Of a stretch of DNA of 64,000 bases, positions 35,354 to 46,989 are shown in pieces. Location: the NCBI GenBank assembly GCA_002914805.1, contig JXTB01000139.1:102911-166910 (forward strand). The letters run 5' to 3'. The position numbers were made by a program, and so were the translations under genes. The stretch is from Parasponia andersonii (lineage: Eukaryota; Streptophyta; Magnoliopsida; Rosales; Cannabaceae). How positions within the stretch are numbered: position 1 is the first letter of the stretch; each line of letters starts with the position of its first letter. The notes below the pieces were generated by a model. It worked only from the letters and a program-made list of their open reading frames with translations, made no database searches and was not told where the DNA came from.

Positions 35354-38300
35354 ATGGCTAACGAAAGTTTGGCATCTCTTCAAGTTCTACTACTTCAAGG
35401 TAACAACTTTGATAATTGGACGATCAAAATGAAGGTTCTCCTTAGAGCACATGATGTTTGGGAAGTAGTAGAGAAAGGCTACGAAGAGCCAAGAGATGAG
35501 GCAATACTATTCTCAACACAGGAGGATAGTTTAAAAGATTCACTCTTCTTCATCTACCAGGCCTTAGATGACGACGGGGTTTGATAAAATCTTGAGTACA
35601 ACTTCCACTAAGGAAGCATGAGAGAAACTTCAAATTTCATATAAGGGAAAAGAAAAGGTTAAAAAGGTCTGTCTTCAAACTCTAAGAGGAGAGTTTGATT
35701 TACTACACATGATGGAAACTGAGTCAGTTTCTGACTACTTTTCAAGAGTTTTAGCCATTTCGAATCAAATGAAGTGAAATAGTGAGAAACTTGAAAATGT
35801 TATGATCATAGAAAAGATTCTTCGATCGTTAGACCCAAAATTCGATAATATTGTTACTGTCATCGAAGAAACTAATGATTTGGGAGTTATGACGATAGAA
35901 CAACTCTTGAGTTCTTTACAAGATCATGAGGAAAAGAAAAAGAAGAAGCCAAATTTTAAGGAGCAGCTTCTCAAGGCACAACTTACAGAGAAAGAAGATA
36001 GTCAACGTAGCGAAAAAAGTCAACGTGGTCGTGGTAGAGGACAAGCCCGAGGACAAGGACGTGGTACAAGTCAAGGTCGTAGATGAGGTTGGAATTCTAA
36101 CAACCACAATTATCATATCAACAATTTCGAAAGAGGAGAAAGCTCTACAAGAGGTCGTGATAGAGGTCGAATGAACTCAAGGCCCGAGAAGTCTCAAGTT
36201 GAATGTTTCAATTGTCATAAGTTTGGCCATTATGCTAGAGAGTGTAGAGCACCCAATAGCAGGATTAAAGAGAAAGTCAATTACATTGAAGAGAAAAGGG
36301 AAGAAAATGGCACCGTACTACTAGCATATAAAGACAACAACGGAGGACAAGACAACACATGATATCTTGACACCGGTGCTAGCAATCATATATGTGGGCG
36401 TCGATCAATGTTCATAGAGCTTGATGAATCAATTAATGGGAGTATTTTTTTCGGTGATGATTCAAAAGTAGCAGTAAAAGGAAAAGGTAAAATTCTTATC
36501 CGCTTGAAAAATAGGGGGCATCAATTTATTTCAAATGTTTATTATGTACCTACTATGAAAACAAACATCTTGAGTTTGGGACAACTCTTAGAGAAAGGCT
36601 ATGATATTCACTTGAAAGATTATAGTCTTTCGATAAGAGATAACAACATGAACTTGATTGCCAAGGTGCCTATGTCAAGAAATAGAATATTCTTATTGAA
36701 CATTTAAAATGATATGATAAAATGTCTAAAAGCATGTTACAAGGATTCATCATGGCTATGGCATTTGAGATTCTGGCATCTCAACTTTGGAGGACTAGAG
36801 CTACTATCCAAGAAAGAAATAGTGAGAGGCTTGCCATGCATCAATCATCCTGATCAGCTTTATGAAGAATGCTTACTTGGGAATCAATTTAGGAAAAGCT
36901 TTCCAAAAAAGTCGAATTCAAGAGCCCAGAAGCCACTAAAGCTCGTGTATACAGATGTCTATGGTCCTATCAAACCAAGTTCTTTCGGTAAGAGTAATTA
37001 CTTCTTGCTCTTTATTGATGATTTCTTAAGAAAGACTTGAGTTTATTTCTTGAAGCAAAAATCAGAAGTTTTTGAAGCTTTCAAGAAGTTTAAGGCTATT
37101 GTAGAGAAGGAAAACGGTCTTCAAATCAAAGCCATGAGATCTGATAGAGGAGGAGAATTCTGCAAAGTAAATGGAATTCAACGACCTTTTATCGTTCCAA
37201 GATCCTTTTATCAAAATGATATGGCAGAAAGGAAGAACTGGACTATCCTCAACATAGCTCAGAGCATGCTGAAAAGTAAGAGATTACCCAAAGAGTTTTG
37301 GGCAGAAGCTGTTGCATATGTAGTTCACTTGTCCAATCGATCTCTAATAAGAAGTGTATGGGGAAAGACACCACAAGAAGTATAGAGCATAAGGAAGCCT
37401 GGGATTTCCCACTTGAGAGTCTTTGGAAGCATATAGCCCATATGCATATGCCAGACGAACATAGAACCAAGCTTGATGATAAAAGCGAGAAGTTCATTTT
37501 CATCAGCTATGACACCAACTCCAAAGGATATAAGTTATACAATCCTAATAATGGAAAAGTAATCATCAGCCGAGATGTAATATTTGATGAAGAAGGTGAA
37601 TGGGACTTTGGTTCTCATGACTACAATTTCTTTCCATAATTTGAAGATATGGAAACACCAGTAGAGCAAGCAAGAGAAGTCCATCAGGAGGCTATTACTC
37701 CATCTTCCTCACCAACATCATCCACTCATGAAGATTCACCTCCATCTTTCTTAACTAAGAGGCATGAAGAACGTACAAGAAGTCTTGAAGATCTATATGA
37801 AGTAACCGATAGACTCAAAAACCTCACTCTATTTTTCCTATTTTCTGATTGTGAACCGATGAACTTCCAAGAGGCTGTACAAGATGAAAAATGGAGGAAT
37901 GCGATGGATGAAGAAGTCAAAGCCATAGAGAAGAATGACACATGGGAACTATCCACTCTTCCTAAAGGTCATAAAACTATCGGTGTAAAATGGGTGTACA
38001 AGGTGAAGAAGAATGCCAATGGAGAGGTAGAAAGATACAAAGTAAGGCTAGTCGCAAAAGGCTATAGTCAAAGAGCTGGCATTGACTATGACGAGGTATT
38101 TGCTCCTGTGACACGATTAGAAACTATAAGACTAATTATTTCTCTTGCTGCTCAGAACAAATGGAAGATTCATCAGATGAATGTAAAGTTTGCATTTCTA
38201 AATAGAGTTTTTGAAGAAGAAGTCTATATCGAACAACCATTGAGTTATGAGATAAAAGGAAATAAAGATAAGGTTTTGAAGCTAAAAAAGGCACTTTACA

Positions 38301-39380
38301 GTCTAAAGCAAGTACCAAGAGCATGGAACAGCCGAATTGACAAATATTTCCAAGAGAATAGATTTATTAAGTGCCCTTATGATTATGCTCTCTATGTTAA
38401 GACTAAAGATGGAGATATTCTGGTCATATGCTTGTACGTGGATGATCTCATATTCACTGGAAGTAATCTAAGGATGTTTGACGAATTCAAGGGAGTAGTG
38501 ACACATGAGTTTGAAATGATAGAGATCAGACTTATGGAATACTACCTCGGCATAGAAGTCAAGTAAAAGGAAGAAGGCATCTTTATCTCTCAAGAAAGCT
38601 ATACAGAGGAGATCCTAAAGAAGTTCAATATGGATGATTGCAAGCCAATAAGTACACCAGTGGAGTGTGGAATAAAATTATTCAAAGACGATGAAGCAGA
38701 AAAGATGGATCCAACACTCTTTAAGAGCCTTGTGGATGCCTTCGGTACTTGACATATACAAGGCCTGACATTTTCTATGCAACTGGACTAGTGAGTCGTT
38801 ATATAGAATCTCCAACAACTACTCACTTCAAAGCTGCAAAGAGAAGTCTCCGTGACCTAAAAGGTACGATCAATCTTGGCTTATTTTATTCAGTTTCTGA
38901 TGATTACAAACTCATTGGTTACAGTGATAGTAATTAGGCTAGAGATACTGATGATCGAAAAAGCACAACTGATTTTGTGTTTTTCATGGGAGAAACCACC
39001 TTCACCTGGGTATCTAAGAAATAACCGATTGTCACCCTTTCAACATGTGAAGCTGAGTATGTAGCTACCACGTCATGTGTTAGTCATGTAATTTGGTTAA
39101 GAAGGTTATTGAAAGAGTTAAACATGCCTCAAAAAGAGCCAACGGAGATTTGTATCAACAATAAGTCAGCAATAACTTTGACTAAAAATCTAGTCTTTCA
39201 TGACTGAATCAAGCATATCGACACTCGCTATCATTACATAAGAGAATGTGTTGCAAACAAAGAAGTACAATTAGAGTATGTGAGATCACATGATCAGATT
39301 GCTGATATTTTCACCAAGCCACTCAAGTTTGAAGACTTCGTAAGATTAAAAAACTTACTTAGTATTATAAAACAAGTTTA
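35354..39380 (+). pseudogene. Copia gag-pol polyprotein (Tnt1/Tork-like), broken by stops
   Basis: Encoded capsid, protease, integrase and reverse transcriptase/RNase H. gag starts at the ATG 35354 (GNNFDNWTIKMKVLL) and ends in an Arg/Gly-rich tail and a CCHC knuckle (CFNCHKFGHYAREC, about 36204). The protease has LDTGASNH (about 36368). Integrase has the His/Cys region at 36750-36870, YTDVYGP, SDRGGEF (about 37140) and the NDMAERKN glutamate. Reverse transcriptase begins near EAVQDEKWRNAMDEE (37870) and has LYVDDLIF (about 38434). RNase H spans about 38880-39370 and ends IADIFTKPLK. About ten single stops are spread through an otherwise continuous frame; a one-base insertion in GGGG near 35578 shifts gag. 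Most stops fit TGG, CAA or CGA codons changed by one transition. Confidence 0.93.
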
Positions 39381-39387
39381 AGGGGGG

Positions 39388-39857
39388 TGTTGAAAATAAA
39401 CTTGTTTAATCCCATAAGAAGTTTTTTAAGCCCATCAACATGAGGTCCAATAAGTTGGAATTAACTCAAGTGCAAAGTTCATAAAAAAAAAAAGCCTAAG
39501 TCCAAATTAAAGAAGTCTTCCACCTAGAACCTTTTAGTGTTAGCTAGATATTAGCTTTTTATATGTGAATTATTTGATTACTTAGATTATTATTAGAAGT
39601 GTGTAGAAAAAAATATATGTGGCTTAACGATTTTTATAATTGTTTATTTGTGTGATTCTCATTACTTTTCATATAGTATAAATACTTCTCCTCATTTGAG
39701 TTTTAAGCATCAAGTAAGAAGCAAAGCTTCTAAGAGTGAAGAGAAGAAAGAAAGAAGCATAACTTCTAGTGAGTGAGTGAGCTTGAAGAGTGAAGTTGAG
39801 AATTTTCTCTTGTAAAAGTATTTGAGTGAATAATAAAATTTGTTTTACTTTTCAACA
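39388..39857 (+). repeat. 3' LTR of the copia element
   Basis: 470 bp, TGTTGAAAATAAAC to TTTTCAACA, preceded by the purine tract AAGGGGGG (about 39380-39387). TATA box at 39677-39684. Its better-preserved ends define the family termini as TGTTGAA...TTCAACA. Confidence 0.93.
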
Positions 39858-39935
39858 GTTAGGAGTTAAGTTTGTTGGGAGGTTATAGTTAGGAGTTAAG
39901 TTTGTTGGGAGGTTATAGTTAGGAGTTAAGTTATG
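39858..39935 (+). repeat. Tandem 30-bp repeat at the right edge of the copia element
   Basis: Two full copies and one partial copy of GTTAGGAGTTAAGTTTGTTG plus GGAGGTTATA. The first GTTAG is also the target duplication of the copia element. Confidence 0.85.
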
Positions 39936-40640
39936 TTTTAAGTGATATTTATGCTTAATTTAGAGAAGCATGATTTAGGTATGTACGTGCTGGTAGTGTT
40001 TTTTTCTTTTTTTTTATAGAGTAATTATGATTTATAAACCGTAAGTATTTGCTCAACTTAGTCAGCTAAGTAAACTCTTGTAATTCTAAATTATTAAGGA
40101 ATGAATTCCGCTACCCAATTGATGAGACTTGATTTTGCTTATTAAGAGACAATTGGAGTTTAATGCAAGTATAGTTATTGGAACCTATGATGTTAAAAGA
40201 TACTAAGTGTATAATATAGATGGTATCTTATTTGTAAGCCTACGAATTTGGTTAAATTTGACGACTTCGCAGCCTCAAACTACATATTTTATCTTTTACC
40301 AATGCTTTGTTATTCTCATGATGTGATTCTTGGGTACTAAGTACATATTTTCTAGTGTTTTTTTTCTTTTATCTATGCATATATTTTGATCGTATTTGAT
40401 ATTTAAAGATTTTTTTTTATCTCACTGAACACACTTAATTCACCAACAGTTAATGATCGTAAATGTGTGATCAACTAAATGCCTTAACCAATTTGAGCAT
40501 ATTATTTGGATATATTCCTTTCAAAATTACTTTTGTTGTCACTTTGACTAATTTTTCCTCTCATCGTATGGTTTTATGTTGTTGGATTCTTTTATGGATT
40601 GAAGTTATTCTTGAAGATATAAAGCCATGCTCGAGAAGGA
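39936..40640. other. Intergenic DNA, nothing recognised
   Basis: AT-rich unique-looking sequence with T runs. No protein, RNA or repeat signature was found. Confidence 0.45.
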
Positions 40641-40644
40641 AAAG

Positions 40645-41870
40645 TAACTAGTTTATGATAATTGGTAATCAATATTGATAGTAATTGATAATCAATTTGG
40701 TTACTAGTAACTAGTTACAAATCTTTGTAATATATTATATCTTTGAAGACTAGTAACCAAATCAATAATTAGTAACTAAATTGGTTATTGATGAATAAAG
40801 TAACTAGTAAGCAAATCATTTAATGGTAATCAAAAACTAGAAATTGGAAACTAGAGGCTAACTTGGCAATTATAAGACTAGTAACCAATAACAGTAACTA
40901 GATTAATTACTGATAAACAAAGTAACTAGCAACCAATTTATTTAATGGTAACAAGAATCTAGAGACTAATTTGGCAGTTACTTGTAACCAATAAAAGTAA
41001 CTAGATTGGTTACTTGATGAATAAAGTAATTAGTAACCAAATTATTTAGTAGTAACTGTAAACTAGAGGCTAATTTAGCAATTATAAGACTAGTAATCAG
41101 AAACCAATAATCAATAAAAATAACTAGATTGATTATTAATAAACAAAGTAACTAGTAACTAAATTATTTAATAGTAACCAGAAACTAGAAACTAGTTTGG
41201 CAGTTATAAGACTAGTAATCAGAAACTAGTAACCAATAACAGTAACTAATCAGATTAGTTACTGATGAATAAAGTAACCAATAATCAATTTCTTTAATAG
41301 TAACAAAAAACGAGAGACTAATTTGGTAGTTACTAGTAACCAATAAAAGTAACTAGATTGGTTATTAATAAACAAAGTACCTAGTAACCAAATTATTTAA
41401 TAGTAACTATAAACTAGAGAGCAATATAGCAATTACAAGACTAATAACCATAAACCAGTTATCATTAGTAACCAATAATGATAACTAGATTGGTTATTGA
41501 TAAATAAAGTAACTAGGAATCAAATTATTTAATAGTAACTGGAAATTAGATGCTAATTTGACAGTTACTAGGCTAGGAACCAATAACCAACAGTGCTAAC
41601 TAAATTGGTTACTGATGAACAGAGTAACTAGAAACCAAATTATTTAATGGTAATAAAAAACTAGAGACTAATTTGGGAGTTATAAGACTAGTAACTAGAA
41701 ACCAGTAACTAGTGACTAATAACGGTAATTAGATTGGTCACTGATGAACAAAGTAACTAGTAACCAAATTATCTAATGGTAACTAAAAACTAGAAACTGG
41801 AAACTAGAGACTAATTTGGCAGTTATAAAACTAGTGACTAGAAACCAGTAACCAATAATCGAACGACTTC
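40645..41870. repeat. Degenerate satellite-like array of GTAACTAGT units
   Basis: About 1.2 kb with a higher-order period of roughly 103-132 bp. The landmark CAAATTATTTAATGG-like box starts near 40812, 40934, 41038, 41160, 41286, 41389, 41521, 41636 and 41765. Each unit is itself made from short words GTAACTAG, AACCAATAA, CTAGATTGGTTA, GAAACTAGAGACTAATTTGGCAG in fairly fixed order. Variation between units is substantial, so the array is old or recombining. Confidence 0.85.
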
Positions 41871-42380
41871 TCATTTTCTATAATAATAACTAAAAAGCTA
41901 ATTAAAAAAAAACTTATAAAAAAGGATTATACAATAAGAAAAATATATTTTCCCCATTTATTAAAACTTTAGGGGACAAAATATGCCTCACATCCCTAAG
42001 AAGTTTGAAAAAAAAAAAAAGCTCTTTCGATCCGAAAAAAAGAAAAAGATAAGAAAAAAAAATAGTTGTTGCTCTTAAGAAAATAATAAGAAAAAAGAAT
42101 CAAAATATAGTAAAAAGAAAAAAAAAGAAATAGGAGAAAGAACAAAACAAGCAAAAAAAAAAGTTAAACATAGAAAAATGGAATAGCAAGGTTAAAAAGG
42201 GGAAATGGACAAAAGGAAAAAGGGGAAAAAAAACTAAAATTTGAAAAAAAAATGAAAAAAAAAAAGATAAAGATGATGGGATTCGAACCATTAACTTGGA
42301 GGGAGAAATGAGTAAGAGTTATCAAAGCTAAACCCCAAAATCAACTTATCTTATTGCTTGCATGTCAAGTTTTTTAATAT
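41871..42380. repeat. A-rich low-complexity DNA, possible SINE remnant on the minus strand
   Basis: 41990-42275 is almost entirely A with some G, a simple-sequence region. At 42276-42290 the minus strand reads GGTTCGAATCCC, a perfect tRNA-type B box, and TTAGCTTTGATAACT at about 42320-42335 could be a degenerate A box at suitable spacing. The B box is followed (minus strand) by long T runs. This arrangement fits a decayed tRNA-derived SINE, but no cloverleaf or target duplication is visible. Confidence 0.3.
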
Positions 42381-44150
42381 CACCACAAAAAAATCACTTT
42401 TAGAAGCAATATTTTTTGTCTCTAAAAGTGTTTGAATTTGTCTCTGAAAACTATTCAAAGATGAAAATAATTTTAGTCATTGTTCGTCTCTAAAATCACG
42501 TCTTTGAAAGTTATCAGAGACCAAAAATTTGTCTTTAAAGTAATAAAATATCGTCTCTAAAAATCATGATAAGGATGAAAGTTTTGTCATTTGAAAACTA
42601 AAGAAGATGAAATTATTCACTTTTAGAGACTAATATAATCACAACCCAAAACCCGAGCTAATGGCAATATGGAAATTTCATAAAGATGGGAAATTCATTG
42701 ATTTATTTAAAAAATGTCTAAAAAGTTCTAGTTTTATAAAATGGTCCATTTAAATAAAATATTTAGAATTTCATCCTATGAACCTCTCCCATAGTTCGTA
42801 TACACCATTAAACATAGATCGAATAAATACCAAAAAAAATAAATCAAATATAAGTCTAAGCATCATCATCATCCACATCAAAATCAAACACTAGAATGGT
42901 ATACGTAAGTTCATAGACAATGTAAAATGAAGTAATCTTGGTTCAATACTAAAACAAAACCCAAGCAGTCTAAACAACACAACAACACGCTTTAAGCATT
43001 ACCAAGATAACAAACTATAATCAAGATGGCCTCTTATTCCTCTTGATCACCAAGATCGCACTGGACACCACCTGAGGAAGGGAGGAATGGAGTGAGCATA
43101 TAATGCCTAGTAGGAAAAATAGTTAGCTTGATCGAAAATATTTTACTGATAGAAAGTCTCTGCATGGTTAGTTTAAATCTAATACATACATATATAATGA
43201 TTCAAAACTGAAAATCCATATGTATATGTATAAATAAATTAGTATAATCAAAACCATTCAGTTCAGATGCACAAAATACAAATCAACCCATACTCATAGA
43301 CCTACATCCTCTCATATATGGAAATTAGGATGATGGCACTAAGTGTACCTAACAGCCTGCCTGACACCTAGGTCCATACCCAGAGGGGATACCTATGTGT
43401 CGCCTGCCAAACTTAGAGGGGCAACCGAATTGCCTACGCCTGCTAAATGGGGAGATAATCAGAAATAACAAATTTCGCACGGGTTTACATACTCTACACC
43501 GACGGTGTGGCACGCAGTGCCACACTATAATCTCACGATGCTAGCATGTTGCTCATGTATGTTTCTATGACACGTGCAATACAATTTTGAAGTACGAAAA
43601 TAATCGTCCTCTGGTTTTTCAATAAAATAGACATAATAGGTTTTTACAGATAACAGGAAATATAACAACCCTATTTTTGATGTACCCAAAGTAACATGCA
43701 CTCAACAAGTTCTCAGAACAATACGGTATATATCATACAATCAGATTTTACTACATATATTCAAATAATTCATAAACCACATTTGTTCTCATATGTTACA
43801 GAAAATAAGTTTTATCTGAAAACGGTATAAAAGGAAGGTAACTGAATCTCCATATCACAAGAATAGCGATACCATGCTATTGAATCCTCAAAGTGTCGTT
43901 GACGATCGCTCGGAGGGTCGAGAACTAATTCCAAGCTCTCAATCGTCTTCTTGTGAAAAAAATAACTTCTTAATAGAGTTTCAAATCTGCAAATGAACCT
44001 CTTTATTGAATTCTTAGCTCCTAAAATAACTAAGTTAGACATATAACTTGTCCAATTCGGATCCAAACCCACACCAGACTAATGGCATGCAAAACAAGGC
44101 AAATCTTAGCCATCCAATTTTCAATTTTTGTGTTGGTCATCAAACATAGG

Positions 44151-44186
<36 letters not shown>

Positions 44187-44930
44187 AACTTCCTCATTTT
44201 TCGAATACAATCAAAAATGACAACAAAAACACAATCCAGTAACCAGATTAACAAGTCAAACTTAAGCTCAAAATATCCAAAAATGTTAAGTTTTGATTCG
44301 AGTAGTTTAGAATTAAGATATATATATACTTTGAGCTTCCTCTCGATAAGACGATTCCAACGAGCCTAGTTAGAGGTCAAACAATGGTCGAAATCATTGC
44401 TAGTGACCAAAAACGTCTGCGGCTTCTCGAGCTACTCGCCGGCGTTTGGTGGCTTCGATGACTACAGGAGCTAGGCAACAGGTCGATGGTAGCACGACGA
44501 TGCTTTGCCGGGGGTCCTGGTGGCCAGAGGACGACTGAGGGAGGAAGAAGAAGGCAAACCCACGTGAGTTTGCATAGAACTGTGCAATTTTCTCAAAATT
44601 GTAAAAAATTCCCCAACTTTCAAGTCCTTTCATTTTAGTCCTTCACAGAAATTACAATTTAGTCCTTGCACCTTAAAACTTTTGCAACTTAATCTCTCCA
44701 ATTTAATAATCCAAAAATCATGAAAATGATCAAAATACTCCTTAAAAATCTAGGGTTTTACAAATCCTGTCTCTAAAAACATAAACTTTTAATATCTAAA
44801 AGACAATTGCTTTTATATTCATTTAATATTATACATTTTAGAGACCAATTTATTCGCCTCTAGCATGTGGCAAATTTATTTTTAAATATCAATTTCGCAT
44901 CTTAAGGATGCCACCACTAAATTTTAATGT
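42381..44930. mobile_element. CACTA-like nonautonomous DNA, carrying a solo LTR
   Basis: Starts CACCACAAAAAAATCACTTTTAG, one base from a CACTA-type end, followed by repeated GTCTCTAAAAG/CTTTTAGAGAC words (42395-42635). The same words resume on the other side of the LTR insertion (44770-44860). These resemble CACTA subterminal arrays of a third family. No transposase is present. The right terminus could not be found, so the end coordinate is approximate and the class is inferred. Confidence 0.4.
42638..44762 (-). mobile_element. Solo LTR of the gypsy chromovirus family, reverse orientation
   Basis: About 2.1 kb. Read on the minus strand it starts TGTAAAACCCTAGATTTTTAAGG (44762) and ends near GCTCGGGTTTTGGGTTGTGA. 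It runs colinear with the 3' LTR at 20667-22838, including a TA microsatellite (44155-44182) and GAGAGCTTGGAAT. No gag or pol lies beside it, so it is a solo LTR. The flanks AATAT and AATCC agree at only three of five bases, so a target duplication is not proven. Confidence 0.78.
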
Positions 44931-46802
44931 GTTATGTTTTTCCAAGTGCTATATTAAATTAACATAATGTCATTGTTACAAGAAATTAACAATAAACATA
45001 ATTCAATATAATCTTCTAATATAATTCAATATTCAATACAAATCCTGATTCAACACCATGTAAGGTCACAGGTTCCAAAGCAAATATGAGGAGAGCATTG
45101 GGGAGAAAATGGTCTTATAAGCAACAATTCAAGAACCACACCATTAAGAGTAGCAATTGCACTTTCATCCTGCAAAATACATAATACTTCAATCAAATTC
45201 CATATAATAATATAGAGTTTAGTGTAAGTGAATATATATGGTCCATAAACACTTTTTTTTCGGCTTTGAAGATATTTCATATACCTTGCATAAAGATGAC
45301 TAGGAGACATTGTGAGTAATCATGAATAATTATACAGCTATTTGGTCGCATTCACATTTAAAAGTAGCAAGACACAAAATTAAAGGTCAATCATGATTTC
45401 CATTTAAACAACTGAAAGGTAGAATTTTATCCTGCAAGTCGCATTGCCACATGCAACGGCCTCACATGGAGTTCAAACAAAGAATTTGACATTAAATAAT
45501 ATCCAAATGTAGGCTATCTAGAATCCACAATAAAGAACTACTCAAAAGATGCACCCAACAAACATAGAGAAGGCTTTGGATACAACATTTTTATGACATA
45601 GACATTCTTGACAAAAGAAATTAACCATAGTTGTTTCAGGGTAAAACTGGTACATCCCACTCCAAGAATAGTTTATGGATTGAATTTCTGGAAAGAAAAA
45701 CAAATTTATTATTGAATAAGATCAAACCAAACAACAAGACTAAGAATTCTAATGTCTCTACACTAATTGAAAAAGAAAAAAAATGGAAAATAAATTTAAA
45801 CATGAAGAAGATATTTCAACCATTGTGATGCAATATAAACAAGTCATTCAAGTAGCTGTAAACATCTTTATGGTAGGGCACAATATTGAAATCCATGACT
45901 TCAGACGTATTTCTACCATATACACAATAATTAAAGGTTCCAAGCCAAAATCATGCACATTGTTTATCGCAATATCATGTCATATGTACAACAGTAGAAC
46001 ACTCATAGGAGACAAACACAAACTTGTGTCTCTTCGTGTTACTTTTAAACTCAATAGTGAATGCTAACATCTATCTACTTTTCTATTGAGGTAGAATCAC
46101 TTGGGATATTTTCCTTATTTTCCTCTACTTTTTTCTTTCTTTTTTTCCTTCATAATTGAAATTCTTTACTAGGATGCAAAGTACAGAATTTGACTACATT
46201 TTCACAACTTGATTAATTATGCAAAATCATATCATGAGCAAACTAACTAATGAACTAGTAATCAATTATGGTTACATAGTTTGCTTTCTATAAAAATTCA
46301 AAGAAAAATCATGTAAGAAACTCAACTATTTGATTGGGCATGGAACTGAAGCTTTTCCTCAAATTGGGAGAAAAATCTTTGGTCCAAATCCAAAATCACA
46401 GACAGAAGCTATATAAACAACTGCAGCGTCATGTATTTTCATGATGCATATGAGAGGCCCGTTCACAGAGGCAAGATGCCCCTGTTTTTTTTTTTTTTCC
46501 CTTTTTCATCAGGTTCAGCAGTAAAGTTTCTCTAAAAACCATTATTTCCACGGCTTTAACAAAATGCAATTCAAAAATAGATACCAAGTTGTGTGTTTCT
46601 TTATACAAAAAATAATTATAATGATACCTTGAAGTGAACTCTGAGGTTGAACCCCCTTGCCTGCTAGACTGCACCGTAAAAATTAACTTCAGAAAAGAAT
46701 AGATCAAACTAGGAATTCAAAAAGGTATGTTCAATAATCCACAATGAAGTGTGAAAAATAGCAAAATGAAACCACTATCTCTGTGGATTTGACCTTTAAT
46801 TA
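44931..46802. other. Intergenic DNA, possible exon-like islands on the minus strand
   Basis: Mostly AT-rich noncoding DNA. Two short minus-strand islands have splice-like edges: about 45171-45060 (after TTTTGCAG, encoding DESAIATLNGVVLELLL and on to a stop) and about 46672-46630 (after GGTGCAG, encoding SSRQGGSTSEFTSR before GTATCA). I do not recognise either peptide. They could be exon fragments of a decayed or noncoding gene upstream of which the L11-like fragment lies, or chance. Confidence 0.3.
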
Positions 46803-46858
46803 CAATGCTTGACAACCTTGATCTCCTTCATGGGGTTCGATAAATTCTTCTCTGAAGC
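46803..46858 (-). pseudogene. Fragment resembling 60S ribosomal protein L11 (uL5) N-terminus
   Basis: Read on the minus strand, after an AG acceptor at 46860-46859, the sequence encodes ASEKNLSNPMKEIKVVK. This closely matches the conserved start of plant cytosolic L11, which follows the initiator Met. Only about 17 residues match; the frame then reaches a stop after KHCN. An ATG lies 14 bases upstream of GCTTCAG, in a context (CCCTAAATCTCTATTTTCGTTCATG) reminiscent of ribosomal-protein gene leaders. The rest of L11 (RNA-binding and core) was not found nearby. It is a gene fragment, possibly carried by a transposon. Family call is from recalled consensus. Confidence 0.5.
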
Positions 46859-46989
46859 CTGTATTTTCAAACCATGAACGAAAATAGAGATTTAGGGCTG
46901 AATCATTCTGCTCAATCGACTCAACCAGAGAGACTCAACATGAGAGTTAGAGATTTAGGAGCAAACCAGATGTGAACTAGAGAGTAGCA

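Larger units (their letters stand above)
27100..39857 (+). mobile_element. Ty1-copia retrotransposon (Tnt1/Tork-like), split by a CACTA element
   Basis: Complete outer structure: 5' LTR 27100-27568, 3' LTR 39388-39857, TGTT...AACA-type ends, and the 5-bp target duplication GTTAG (27095-27099 and 39858-39862). A Met-tRNA primer site follows the 5' LTR and a polypurine tract AAGGGGGG precedes the 3' LTR. The coding order is gag, protease, integrase, reverse transcriptase, RNase H (35354-39380), as in copia. Without the 7.2-kb CACTA insert (27792-35035) the element would be about 5.5 kb, normal for this family. Many in-frame stops show it is dead. The two LTRs differ at many sites, so the insertion is not recent. 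Confidence 0.93.

Noticed and set aside
42276..42290. GGTTCGAATCCC on the minus strand as a tRNA gene
   Set aside because: Only the B box is convincing; there is no foldable cloverleaf or acceptor stem, and the region is A-rich. Kept only as a weak SINE remnant.
42100..42291. 63-residue Phe-rich frame, membrane-like
   Set aside because: Translation of poly-A/GA low-complexity DNA on the opposite strand.
42633..44767. Target duplication AATAT/AATCC for the reverse solo LTR
   Set aside because: Only three of five bases agree, and the LTR end is mutated, so the duplication is not claimed.
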